Source of the DNA: Roseivirga ehrenbergii
Lineage (GTDB): Bacteria > Bacteroidota > Bacteroidia > Cytophagales > Cyclobacteriaceae
Assembly (NCBI RefSeq): GCF_001593005.1
Contig: NZ_LQZQ01000049.1
Coordinates: forward strand, 62,001 to 126,000
Reading direction: 5' to 3'
DNA length: 64,000 nt
Both the position numbers and the translations under genes were made by a program. Each line of letters begins with the position of its first letter. Within the stretch, counting starts at the first letter, position 1. The notes below the pieces were generated by a model. It worked only from the letters and a program-made list of their open reading frames with translations. It did not search any database and was not told the origin of the DNA. Below are positions 17,343 through 24,846 of this stretch, one piece after another.

Positions 17343-18626
17343 ATGAAATCAAAACTGTGGAGTTTACTTTTTTGGATGGTCATTGCTGCAGCCTTTATTG
17401 GTCCTGGTACCGTAACGACAGCTGCAGCCGCTGGCACTGGTTATGGCTATAGCTTACTTTGGGCATTGGTCTTTTCTATTTTTGCCTGTATCATCTTACA
17501 AGAGTCGGCTGCTAGAATTACCATTGCTTCTGAACTCACCTTGGGCGAAGCAATTAAAGATAGGTTTAAGTCGCAGCGAGTAGCACTGAGCATTGGAGTT
17601 GCCATATTTTTGGGCTGTGCGGCTTATGAAGCAGGGAATATTCTAGGGGCTATTTCTGGTGTTGCGCTAATTTTTACGGGTGTACAACCCGCAATTTTCA
17701 CTTTGATTATTGTAGGTGCAAGCACTTTTGTATTGTGGAGTGGTAAAACGAAAACAGTAGCCAATATCATGGGCTTTGTGGTGGCCATCATGGGAGTCGC
17801 TTTTTTAATTTCTGGCTTAAGTACGCCCATTAATGGAGCTGATTTATTGAAGGGCGCTCTCATTCCTTCTTTACCCGAAGGTTCTATTTTGATCACTTTA
17901 GGCTTGGTCGGAACCACCATTGTGCCTTATAATATTTTCATGGGGTCGGGCTTGGCGAAAGGGCAAAGCTTGTCTTTTATGCGTTTTGGTTTGGTACTGG
18001 CTATTTTAATTGGCGGATTGATCTCTACGGCCATTTTATTGGCGGGGGCTTCGGTAGTCGGGGAATTTAGCTTTGAAAATTTAGCCGCTACCTTAACCAA
18101 TAACAATGGTATTTGGATGTCCTATACTTTTGCAATTGGCCTTTTTGCAGCAGGATTTACTTCCAGCATAACAGCACCATTAGCAGCGGCCATTACTTTA
18201 AAGAGTGTGGCCAAAAGCAAAAAAGGTTGGGAAGCCAATGGTTTAAAATATAGATTGGCATGGGGGAGTGTAATGCTCACGGGCTTAGTTTTTGGTGTAA
18301 CGGGCGTAAAGCCCATTCCTGTAATAATTTTAGCCCAAGCGGCCAACGGGTTGATACTTCCCGTGATCGCTATTTTTCTTTGGCTGATCTGTAATAATTC
18401 AAATTACCTCAAAGTATATAGGAATGGGATTGGAATGAATTTAGCCATGTTGATTACGGTTTTTGTTGCTAGCGTTTTGGGTTTTATTAATGTTTTCAAG
18501 GCGGGTTACGCTGCAGTGGGAAGTAGTTTTGCTTTTGAGGGCTTAAATCAAATGACTATTCTTGCCTTGTCACTTTTAGTTACTTTTTTGGCGGGCTGGA
18601 AAGTGATGAAAGAGAGGTTACAATAG
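17343..18626 (+). CDS. NRAMP (SLC11) family transporter with non-canonical metal site
   Basis: The 427-aa protein has about 11 membrane helices and clear NRAMP similarity (AAAFIGPGTVTTAAAAGTGYG, QESAARITIAS, AAYEAGNILGAISG, FAAGFTSSITAPLAAAI). Classical members bind Mn2+/Fe2+ with a DPGN motif in helix 1 and an Ala/Met in helix 6 (AxxMPHN). Here helix 1 has GPGT (20-23) and helix 6 has TTIVPYN (191-197), so the Asp, Asn and Met ligands are all replaced. The substrate therefore may not be Mn2+ or Fe2+. The gene is followed by a secreted-protein gene 30 bases downstream, perhaps in the same transcript. The ATG sits next to a short AT-rich leader without a clear SD. Confidence 0.88.
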   Translation: MKSKLWSLLFWMVIAAAFIGPGTVTTAAAAGTGYGYSLLWALVFSIFACIILQESAARITIASELTLGEAIKDRFKSQRVALSIGVAIFLGCAAYEAGNILGAISGVALIFTGVQPAIFTLIIVGASTFVLWSGKTKTVANIMGFVVAIMGVAFLISGLSTPINGADLLKGALIPSLPEGSILITLGLVGTTIVPYNIFMGSGLAKGQSLSFMRFGLVLAILIGGLISTAILLAGASVVGEFSFENLAATLTNNNGIWMSYTFAIGLFAAGFTSSITAPLAAAITLKSVAKSKKGWEANGLKYRLAWGSVMLTGLVFGVTGVKPIPVIILAQAANGLILPVIAIFLWLICNNSNYLKVYRNGIGMNLAMLITVFVASVLGFINVFKAGYAAVGSSFAFEGLNQMTILALSLLVTFLAGWKVMKERLQ

Positions 18627-18656
18627 CTTATTCAACAAGTAAAAGTATTGGTAAAT

Positions 18657-19163
18657 ATGGTTTCTAGAATTTCTTTCGTTCTGTGGTCAGTGCTGATTTC
18701 GGTAGTACTGTCCAGTATGCAACTTCCAAATGTTCATCAATTAAAACACACTCCAAAACTTACGGTTACCGAACTTGATTTTGGAACAGAAGCCGTTACA
18801 TTTTGTATGCACGAAGGAGTCAAAATTAGATTCAAACTGACTTTGGATGATTTCAAAACTGAGGATGTAATAGTAAAAAAATCAAAAGGCGAGGTAGACT
18901 TGAAAACTTGGGAAGCTGAAACGTTTACCTACTTAATTAATCCTAAAGCGGAAGCATTTGAGGTGGAGGTTTGGGTGAAGATGAAAGATGTAGGCCAAAT
19001 ACATGTACCTGTAATAGATGGGAAGGTGGCGGCTTATGATGCCTCAGGTATTTATAATACAACAAATGCCAAATGGAGGTCAGTCAAAGAAATGAATGAA
19101 GTAGAAGGAGATTATGTAAAGGTGATTTCTAACTGGAAACTATATGGCCGTATTTGTGAGTAA
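18657..19163 (+). CDS. Secreted protein of unknown function
   Basis: I start at the ATG at 18657; an upstream TTG at 18648 is in frame but less likely. The 168-aa product has a signal peptide (MVSRISFVLWSVLISVVLSS). The mature domain is beta-rich (LTVTELDFGTEAVTF, VKIRFKLTLDDFKTEDVIV) and may form an Ig-like sandwich. No family is recognised. It follows the NRAMP gene by 30 bases and is in the same direction, so co-transcription is plausible. Confidence 0.65.
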   Translation: MVSRISFVLWSVLISVVLSSMQLPNVHQLKHTPKLTVTELDFGTEAVTFCMHEGVKIRFKLTLDDFKTEDVIVKKSKGEVDLKTWEAETFTYLINPKAEAFEVEVWVKMKDVGQIHVPVIDGKVAAYDASGIYNTTNAKWRSVKEMNEVEGDYVKVISNWKLYGRICE

Positions 19164-19223
19164 ATCTTGGACTTTCAGTGCAAAAAGGTAATGTTAGCTT
19201 AATACGAATTGATAGAGATTAAT

Positions 19224-19236
19224 CATGCAATGCATG
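19224..19236. promoter_or_regulatory. 13-bp palindrome upstream of the lipoprotein phosphatase gene
   Basis: CATGCA, a central A, then TGCATG form a perfect palindrome (19224-19236). It lies 10 bases upstream of the -7-like box at 19247. This is where an operator overlapping the -33 region would sit. No cognate regulator is known. Confidence 0.35.
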
Positions 19237-19246
19237 AAATATCGCT

Positions 19247-19254
19247 TAATTTTG
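19247..19254 (+). promoter_or_regulatory. Bacteroidota -7 box for the 19274 gene
   Basis: TAATTTTG matches the TAnnTTTG consensus of the Bacteroidota primary sigma factor. It ends 19 bases before the ATG at 19274, giving a short leader. No TTTG lies at the expected -33 spacing, so support is partial. Confidence 0.45.
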
Positions 19255-19273
19255 CACAAAAAAAGAAAGTGAT

Positions 19274-20164
19274 ATGAAGTTGTGGAGATTAGCAGTGGTA
19301 GTGTGTTTTTTGGTGACGGCCTGTGGGGGAGGAGATACTCCAGCTCCAACTCCCGTGATAGAAACCCCAAATTACGATGCTTGCTTGCCAGAAGTTGGAG
19401 AGAGTACTTTAGAGGTAGTGACTTGGAATGTTGAAAATTTCCCGGTGCACACCAATACTGCGGTTGCGGTAAAAACAGTCATTGAAGATACAGATGTGGA
19501 TGTAATCGCGCTTCAAGAGATTACCTCAAAGTCAGAATTTAATGCCCTTGTGGATGCTTTAGATGGCTGGTCTGGTCATGTTGAGGATTATGCAGGCTCA
19601 CAGTGGGTGGGCTATATGTATAAAACTTCCGAAATCACCGTGCTGACACAACCTGAAAACCTATTTCCAGAAAGCAGTAATGACGATTACAATTTTGCTT
19701 TCACTAGTGTAAGAAGGCCATTATATATGAAATTTCAGCACATAAACGGGTTGACAGTAAACATCATCAATGTTCATATGAAGTGTTGTAATGGTTCAGA
19801 AGACAGAAGGAGAAGTGGAGCTGTATTACTGAAAGACTACATTGATACTAATTTACCGAATGAGAATGTGATTTTACTCGGAGATTTTAATGATGAAATT
19901 GTTGACCAAGCGGATAACGTTTATCAGAACTTTATTGATGACAATGCGAACTATAAATTTGCTACCATGCCTATTGCTCAAGGGCCTTCAAGTGAATGGT
20001 CATACCCTTCTTGGCCAAGCCAAATCGATCAAATTCTAATCACTAATGAGCTTTTCACAAAGGCAACAGAAACCTTAGTATTGAAACTCGACAATTGTCA
20101 AACTACATTTGAATCGCAGGTTTCTGACCACAGGCCTGTAATGATTCGGTTGAATAATAATTAA
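19274..20164 (+). CDS. Endonuclease/exonuclease/phosphatase-fold lipoprotein
   Basis: The 296-aa product has a lipobox (LVTAC, Cys at residue 17) followed by GGG and a Pro/Thr linker, so it is probably membrane-anchored outside the cytoplasm. The catalytic elements of the EEP (DNase I-like) fold are present in order: WNVENF, the Glu in ALQEI, NVHMKC, LLGDFNDE, then QIDQIL and SDHRPVMIRL. It may hydrolyse nucleic acids or phosphoesters at the surface; the substrate is unclear. It is monocistronic with a strong terminator 23 bases after its stop. Confidence 0.88.
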   Translation: MKLWRLAVVVCFLVTACGGGDTPAPTPVIETPNYDACLPEVGESTLEVVTWNVENFPVHTNTAVAVKTVIEDTDVDVIALQEITSKSEFNALVDALDGWSGHVEDYAGSQWVGYMYKTSEITVLTQPENLFPESSNDDYNFAFTSVRRPLYMKFQHINGLTVNIINVHMKCCNGSEDRRRSGAVLLKDYIDTNLPNENVILLGDFNDEIVDQADNVYQNFIDDNANYKFATMPIAQGPSSEWSYPSWPSQIDQILITNELFTKATETLVLKLDNCQTTFESQVSDHRPVMIRLNNN

Positions 20165-20187
20165 ATCTGATTCTTTTAATGAAAATC

Positions 20188-20227
20188 GCCCTTCCAAAAA
20201 CTTCTTGGTAGGGCTATTTTGTTTTTT
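20188..20227 (+). terminator. Intrinsic terminator after the EEP lipoprotein gene
   Basis: GCCCT-T-CCAA pairs with TTGG-T-AGGGC (20188-20214): a 5-bp plus 4-bp stem with one T-T mismatch. TATTTTGTTTTTTA follows to 20227. It separates this gene from the convergent miaE. Confidence 0.85.
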
Positions 20228-20267
20228 ATAGCGATTATAAGACGATTTAAGCTAGAATTTGATCCAC

Positions 20268-20849
20268 TCAACCATGAATGGACTCTGATTTACCGTAGCG
20301 TTGAATAATCTCGCCTTCAATTTCAATTAGTTCTTTCCATTGCTTATCTACATCTAAACCTTCACCGTACTTTCTGGCAAAACCTAGAAATGTGGTATAA
20401 TGCCCCGCTTCACTGACCATTAGCTGGTAATAGAATTTAGACAATTCTTCATCTTTTATATTTTCTGAAAGTACTTTAAAGCGTTCGCAGCTTCTGGCTT
20501 CAATCATGGCAGAAAATAGCAGTCGGTTTACCAAGCTTTGTTGCCTGCTGCCCCCTTTAATTCTCGCTTTAAACAGCTCATTGACATAGCTGTCTTTTCG
20601 TTCTCGCCCTAAAGTATAACCACGTTTCTTGATGATTTCGTGCACCATTCTAAAATGCTCAAGCTCTTCTTGCGCCAAAATTAGTAGTTCAGTAACCAGT
20701 TCAGTATGTTCCGAATTTCCCGCAATAATGGTGATGGCATTGGTAGCTGCTTTTTGTTCGCACCAAGCATGGTCTGTTAGAATTTCTTCAATATTAGTTT
20801 CTGCTAAATGTGCCCAACGTGGGTCGGTAGCGAGTTTTAAACCGAGCAT
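20268..20849 (-). CDS. miaE: tRNA-(ms2io6A)-hydroxylase MiaE-like
   Basis: The 193-aa ferritin-like protein has paired diiron motifs: EQKAAT (E31), EELEHFRMVHEI (E62-H65 region), EARSCERFKVL and SEAGHYTTFLGFARKYG. These match the MiaE family, which hydroxylates 2-methylthio-N6-isopentenyladenosine at A37 of tRNA. The MiaB and MiaA genes are not in the window. It is monocistronic: a terminator for the upstream gene lies at 20925-20966, and a -7-like box TATTTTTG (minus strand, 20874-20881) sits just upstream. Confidence 0.9.
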   Translation of the reverse strand: MLGLKLATDPRWAHLAETNIEEILTDHAWCEQKAATNAITIIAGNSEHTELVTELLILAQEELEHFRMVHEIIKKRGYTLGRERKDSYVNELFKARIKGGSRQQSLVNRLLFSAMIEARSCERFKVLSENIKDEELSKFYYQLMVSEAGHYTTFLGFARKYGEGLDVDKQWKELIEIEGEIIQRYGKSESIHG

Positions 20850-20873
20850 ATCAATTTGATTTTATAAGAAAGG

Positions 20874-20881
20874 CAAAAATA
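20874..20881 (-). promoter_or_regulatory. -7-like box upstream of miaE
   Basis: On the minus strand the sequence is TATTTTTG (TAnnTTTG), 24 bases upstream of the miaE ATG. The region is AT-rich and has no matching -33 element, so chance occurrence is possible. Confidence 0.3.
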
Positions 20882-20924
20882 GGGTTAAGCCTAATGGATT
20901 AATAATTATGCAGCGGTTTTATGT

Positions 20925-20966
20925 TTTTCAATCCTAACTATTATCGTAAACAGTTAGGATTGAAAA
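20925..20966 (-). terminator. Terminator hairpin downstream of the 20983 gene
   Basis: TTTTCAATCCTAACT (20925-20939) and AGTTAGGATTGAAAA (20952-20966) form a perfect 15-bp stem with a 12-base loop. On the minus strand it starts 17 bases after the stop of the 20983 gene and ends in T's, so it is a Rho-independent terminator between that gene and miaE. Confidence 0.85.
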
Positions 20967-20982
20967 GATTAAAGCTGTTCAA

Positions 20983-21714
20983 TTATTTGATGCTAGTGGC
21001 ATAGTAGTACACGGTACCTTTCAAATCGTTGTAAGCAAAAATATGCGCTGCAAAATTTTTGAACTTAGGCTTACGGTCTACCTCATTCATTAATTCTAAC
21101 TCGTCAGAAAATAGCTCAGTAAAACTTTTGTCGTAAGAAACTTTGCGGACAATTTGTGCCTGTTGTCCGTTTTTGACCACCAAAAGTGTGCGATCTTCTC
21201 CTCCAATAACTCTAATTCCAGCTAGCTTTACAGGCATTGACTTTGATCCAAAGGGATGATGATAAACCTTAATGTGCTGGTCGAAGCCTGGGTTGAGCAA
21301 TTGGAGCATTCCAAATTTGTTCTTTTTTCTCGGTAGCTGTTGAGTTTCGTATATCAGCCATTCTCGTTGAATAATTTCATGATAATCCGTTTTTGTCATT
21401 TGCCTTATGCTGAAGGAGTTATCGGAAATCGCATCCATTTTGGCGAAATCATCGGGTTTTAAGGCGAAACGCCTCAATTCTTCCGCTCCAAATTTGTGAA
21501 CCTGTTTGTTTTCACCGAGTAGTACAACACGTTTTATAATGCCATTGTCTTGGCTTACGCTCCTTAATGTTCCAGTAATACTGTCACCAGCTTGTGTAAT
21601 CACGTAACTGGTGTTGTTTCCAATAAAGCTCGAGTAAGGTGCTAAAAAGTCTTGGGCCAATGCACTAGCACCGAAGCCCAGAAAAATGATGATGGTTAAT
21701 TTGAGTTTTTGCAT
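20983..21714 (-). CDS. Secreted protein of unknown function
   Basis: I start at the ATG at 21714, which begins a clear signal peptide (MQKLKLTIIIFLGFGASALA, cleavage before QDFLAPY). The upstream in-frame start at 21747 lies inside the terminator of the M28 gene and is unlikely. The 243-aa product has a SYVITQAGDSITGTLRSVSQ segment typical of Bacteroidota secreted proteins that begin with a small beta-rich domain; no function is assigned. It is probably monocistronic, bounded by terminators. Confidence 0.72.
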   Translation of the reverse strand: MQKLKLTIIIFLGFGASALAQDFLAPYSSFIGNNTSYVITQAGDSITGTLRSVSQDNGIIKRVVLLGENKQVHKFGAEELRRFALKPDDFAKMDAISDNSFSIRQMTKTDYHEIIQREWLIYETQQLPRKKNKFGMLQLLNPGFDQHIKVYHHPFGSKSMPVKLAGIRVIGGEDRTLLVVKNGQQAQIVRKVSYDKSFTELFSDELELMNEVDRKPKFKNFAAHIFAYNDLKGTVYYYATSIK

Positions 21715-21722
21715 GGTTAAAA

Positions 21723-21759
21723 AATTTCTGACACCGTGACAATTCAAATGCCAGAAATT
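21723..21759 (-). terminator. Probable terminator after the M28 peptidase gene
   Basis: AATTTCTGACA (21723-21733) pairs with TGCCAGAAATT (21749-21759) with one G-T wobble: an 11-bp stem. On the minus strand it lies 30 bases after the M28 stop and runs into TTTTTT. It ends just before the start of the next gene, whose leader it overlaps. Confidence 0.6.
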
Positions 21760-21788
21760 CTTCCGTACCTAAAAACTTGAAAAATATT

Positions 21789-22646
21789 TTATTTCAACAA
21801 TTCCTCAAACACCTTCTGAACATACACAGTGATAGTCCTTAAGTATTCAAAGTTAATAGTTTCGAAAGTATCGGTTGGTTTGTGGTAATGCGGAGTAGTG
21901 TCTTTGTTTACATACTCTTCAGTTAAACCAATGGCATTAAAACCCACATTTCTGAAAGAACGGTGATCGGTAGAAGTTACGGTAGACATATGGATTGGGA
22001 ATTCATAACCGTAATCTTTAGCCACTTTCAAGTAATGGTCTTTTAGTGCTTCTGTAGGCATTTCTAACTCAAAACCACGATCACCATCATTGTCCCAACC
22101 CATTTGGTCAATGGTGTGCACGGAAACAATATTGAAGTTCTCATCCTTTAGTTTCTTCGCATAAGCCTTACTGCCTTTTAGGCCGCGCTCTTCTTCATCG
22201 AAGAAAACAATCTTTACATTGTACTTACGCGAGTTTAAACCTGCAATATGCTTGGCCACTGAATAGACCAAAGCAGTGCCCGAAGCATTGTCATTTGCTC
22301 CGGGGCTGTCTTTTACGGAATCATAATGCGCACCTAAAACCACCCATTCGTCCGTTTTTGTAGAGGCCATAATAGTACCCACTACATTATTTCCCGTGAC
22401 GCTGTAATTCTCAATCTCGACTTGATCGATGAATTTTGAGAGTTCTGCTTTCAAGAAATCAGCTACTATTTCACGCGATTCTTGTGCATGACGGTCTTTT
22501 AGTTTTGTATCGCCTTTGATGGCGGTGTGCCCAGTAAGCTTAGAGGTTAAGTCTACTTGCTCTGCAAGTTTTTGCCCTTGAAAGGCCATTGAATTGAAAG
22601 AGAAGAGAAGAGCTGTAGCAACTAAAAAATTCAATTTACGGGTCAT
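21789..22646 (-). CDS. M28 family zinc peptidase, secreted
   Basis: The 285-aa product starts with a signal peptide (MTRKLNFLVATALLFSFNSM, cleavage near AFQ). The catalytic core has the M28 ligand order: VLGAHYDSVKDS (His and Asp), GANDNASGTALV (bridging Asp), FFDEEERGLKGSKAY (Glu pair), TIDQMGWD (Asp) and STDHRSFRNVGF (His). It would be a two-zinc aminopeptidase acting outside the cytoplasm. Specificity is unknown. It is divergent from the trp leader. Confidence 0.93.
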   Translation of the reverse strand: MTRKLNFLVATALLFSFNSMAFQGQKLAEQVDLTSKLTGHTAIKGDTKLKDRHAQESREIVADFLKAELSKFIDQVEIENYSVTGNNVVGTIMASTKTDEWVVLGAHYDSVKDSPGANDNASGTALVYSVAKHIAGLNSRKYNVKIVFFDEEERGLKGSKAYAKKLKDENFNIVSVHTIDQMGWDNDGDRGFELEMPTEALKDHYLKVAKDYGYEFPIHMSTVTSTDHRSFRNVGFNAIGLTEEYVNKDTTPHYHKPTDTFETINFEYLRTITVYVQKVFEELLK

Positions 22647-22779
22647 GTCTTAAGCGTTTTTTGAATTCACAATTTAGAATATTCCTTAATGATAAAAACA
22701 GGAATGTCGGTTAAATGGAATTTAATTTCAACTTAATGGAATGGAGAAATGACCTCAGATGTAAATTTCTAATTTTCTG

Positions 22780-22810
22780 TTTGCTTTGAAAAAATCCTTT
22801 CCTAGATTTG
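22780..22810 (+). promoter_or_regulatory. Promoter of the trp operon
   Basis: TTTG (22780-22783) and TAGATTTG (22803-22810) match the Bacteroidota -33/-7 consensus with a 19-base spacer. It is one of the two best promoters in the window. Only 7 bases separate the -7 box from the leader-peptide ATG at 22818. The transcript would therefore start at or within a few bases of that ATG. Upstream bases 22647-22779 show nothing else. Confidence 0.75.
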
Positions 22811-22817
22811 GGGCATA

Positions 22818-22874
22818 ATGAGAAACACAATTTTACATAGCGCATGGTGGTGGCATTTAACTGAACTCAGTTGA
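22818..22874 (+). CDS. trpL: trp operon leader peptide
   Basis: The 18-codon ORF encodes MRNTILHSAWWWHLTELS and has three consecutive TGG codons at positions 10-12. It lies between a strong promoter and an intrinsic terminator, immediately upstream of trpE. That is the classic arrangement for ribosome-mediated attenuation: when charged tRNA-Trp is scarce, the ribosome stalls at the Trp codons and the terminator does not form. The short gap to the -7 box suggests a leaderless or nearly leaderless mRNA. Bacteria of this group often do without Shine-Dalgarno sequences, so this is credible. Confidence 0.88.
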   Translation: MRNTILHSAWWWHLTELS

Positions 22875-22890
22875 TGTGAACTCATGCTAT
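22837..22890 (+). promoter_or_regulatory. Candidate attenuator pairing around the Trp codons
   Basis: ATAGC (22837-22841) and ATG (22844-22846), with a 2-base bulge, can pair with CATGCTAT (22883-22890). This loop would enclose the Trp codons, like the 1:2 hairpin of other attenuators. A weak alternative is GTGAA (22876-22880) with TTCAC in the terminator loop (22920-22924), plus GCT (22886-22888) with AGC (22913-22915). This was judged by eye, with no folding energies. Confidence 0.4.
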
Positions 22891-22910
22891 ACGTAATCTA
22901 ACGATATTCA

Positions 22911-22941
22911 AAAGCCTGCTTCACGCAGGCTTTTTTTTTTG
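22911..22941 (+). terminator. trp attenuator terminator
   Basis: AAAGCCTGC (22911-22919), a TTCAC loop and GCAGGCTTT (22925-22933) form a 9-bp stem. It runs directly into eleven T's (22931-22940). It lies 26 bases before the trpE ATG and 37 bases after the leader stop, so it would stop transcription before trpE when Trp is plentiful. Confidence 0.92.
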
Positions 22942-22966
22942 TTTTAGGCCATTGAAGAACCGAAAA

Positions 22967-24376
22967 ATGAACAAGATTAAATTAAATACTACCTCGCAAA
23001 AACTACTGGCAGATACAGTCACTCCGGTGAGTATCTACTTGAAGCTGCGCGACAAATACGAGAACCCAATTTTGTTGGAAAGCTCTGATTATCATGGAAA
23101 TGACAATAGCTTTTCTTATATCTGTTGCGAACCTCTGGCCAGTTTTAGGTTGAAGGATGGTCAATTGACAAAGCAGCTGCCCGGTCAAACTGAAACACAA
23201 TATCAGGTAGAAAATAGTAAGGTAGGCGATGAATTGAGTGCTTTTTCAAAAAGCTTCGAATCCGATGCTAACCCTTACAAATTCATCAATAATGGCCTTT
23301 TCGGATACATTGGTTACGATGCGGTGAAGTATTTCGAGAACATTCGGGTAAACGAGAAGAAGGAAGATCAATACGGTATTCCTGATGTGCTTTACCATGT
23401 GTATCGCTATGTAATCGCTATCGATCATTTCAAAAACGAACTCTATGTTTTTGAACATTCGCCAGAGGGAACTGCGCCCAAAGGCTTGGAGCCAATTATC
23501 AATTTGGTGAACAATAAGAACTATCCTTCTTACGAGTTCAAAACTGTAGCCGAAGAAAGCTCTAACTATACAGATGATGAGTTTTTGAACATCATTCAAA
23601 AGGGAATTGACCATTGCCACAGAGGAGATGTATTCCAGATTGTGCTTTCAAGAAGGTTCCAGAAGGGCTTTAAGGGAGATGAATTTAACGTTTATCGTGC
23701 CCTAAGGTCGGTAAATCCTTCACCTTACCTTTTCTACTTTGACTACGGTAGCTTCAAAATATTCGGATCTTCACCCGAAGCGCAATTGGTGATTAAAGAT
23801 GGTGAAGCCACTATCCACCCCATTGCAGGTACTTTCAAACGTACTGGGAATGATGAAGCCGATGCGGAATTGGCCAAGGCATTGCACAACGATCCAAAGG
23901 AAAATTCGGAGCATGTCATGTTGGTGGATTTAGCCCGTAACGACTTGAGTCGTGCTGGATCGAATGTGAAAGTGGATACTTACAAAGAAATTCAATATTA
24001 CTCGCATGTGATTCACTTGGTATCGAAGGTAACGGGAACGCTGAATCCCGATGTGCTTTCAACCGACATGGTAACGGGTACATTTCCAGCCGGAACACTT
24101 TCTGGCGCCCCGAAAGTACGTGCCATGCAACTGATCAACGAATACGAAAAAACCAGACGAGGATACTACGGTGGCGCCATCGGTTTTATGGGTTTCGATG
24201 GCAATTTCAACCATGCAATTATGATCCGTTCTTTCTTAAGTAAAAACAGCAATCTACACTTTCAAGCAGGCGCTGGTGTAGTCGCTAAATCAGACAAAGC
24301 TTCTGAGTTGCAAGAAGTAAACAATAAACTTGGAGCGTTGAGAAAGGCCATTGAAATGGCTGAGAATATTAGGTAG
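22967..24376 (+). CDS. trpE: Anthranilate synthase component I (TrpE)
   Basis: I start at the ATG at 22967 (MNKIKLNTTSQKLLADTVTP); an upstream TTG at 22952 falls beside the terminator and is less likely. The 469-aa protein has the chorismate-binding core: QIVLSRRF, FGSSPEAQLVIKDGEATIHPIAGT, HVMLVDLARNDLSRAG, VTGTFPAGTLSGAPKVRAMQLI and AIGFMGFDGNFNHAIMIRS. The N-terminal segment with LLESSDYHGNDNSFSYI carries the tryptophan feedback site region. It converts chorismate with glutamine/ammonia from TrpG to anthranilate. It heads the trp operon below the attenuator. Confidence 0.96.
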   Translation: MNKIKLNTTSQKLLADTVTPVSIYLKLRDKYENPILLESSDYHGNDNSFSYICCEPLASFRLKDGQLTKQLPGQTETQYQVENSKVGDELSAFSKSFESDANPYKFINNGLFGYIGYDAVKYFENIRVNEKKEDQYGIPDVLYHVYRYVIAIDHFKNELYVFEHSPEGTAPKGLEPIINLVNNKNYPSYEFKTVAEESSNYTDDEFLNIIQKGIDHCHRGDVFQIVLSRRFQKGFKGDEFNVYRALRSVNPSPYLFYFDYGSFKIFGSSPEAQLVIKDGEATIHPIAGTFKRTGNDEADAELAKALHNDPKENSEHVMLVDLARNDLSRAGSNVKVDTYKEIQYYSHVIHLVSKVTGTLNPDVLSTDMVTGTFPAGTLSGAPKVRAMQLINEYEKTRRGYYGGAIGFMGFDGNFNHAIMIRSFLSKNSNLHFQAGAGVVAKSDKASELQEVNNKLGALRKAIEMAENIR

Positions 24377-24402
24377 TAGTTATTGGTTAAAAGTTAAGAG
24401 AA

Positions 24403-24807
24403 ATGAGTATTCACAGTTTTACGGATTTGGAGGTTTGGAAAAAGGCAAGGGTGCTGAGAAAGAGCATTTCAACTTTAACTCAAAAATTTCCTGCTGATGA
24501 GAAGTTCAAATTAACCGATCAGATCAAACGTTCGAGTAGGTCGATCACAGCTAATATTGCTGAGGGTTATGGTCGATTTCACTACCAGGAAAATATTCAG
24601 TTCTGTAGAGTAGCAAGAGGTTCTATAACCGAGACTTTAGACCATTTAATTGTTGCCTTCGATGAAGGGTATATCGATGAACAAACTTTAAAGAATTATG
24701 AATCTCAATTGACTGAGGTTAAGAAAATACTGAATGGATATATCAAGTATCTCGCAAAGGCAAAGCAATTGCCATTAGATACCGATGAAACTCCCCCTAA
24801 TAACTAA
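24403..24807 (+). CDS. Four-helix-bundle protein (23S rRNA intervening-sequence/S23 family)
   Basis: The 134-aa protein matches the four-helix bundle family often encoded in 23S rRNA intervening sequences: DLEVWKKARVLRKSISTL, TDQIKRSSRSITANIAEGYG and ENIQFCRVARGSITETLDHL. The function of the family is not settled; related Avd proteins act in diversity-generating retroelements. No reverse transcriptase is nearby. Here it sits between trpE (26-base gap) and trpG (39-base gap) in the same direction, which looks like insertion into an operon. The flanking spacers contain TAACT/TAATTAC-like words seen between other trp genes. Confidence 0.88.
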   Translation: MSIHSFTDLEVWKKARVLRKSISTLTQKFPADEKFKLTDQIKRSSRSITANIAEGYGRFHYQENIQFCRVARGSITETLDHLIVAFDEGYIDEQTLKNYESQLTEVKKILNGYIKYLAKAKQLPLDTDETPPNN

Positions 24808-24846
24808 TTTCTAATTACTCATAACTAAAAGTGAGCAAAGCGAACG

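Noticed and set aside
24403-24807. Avd-type protein of a diversity-generating retroelement
   Set aside because: The protein is similar in fold, but no reverse transcriptase, template repeat or variable repeat is near.
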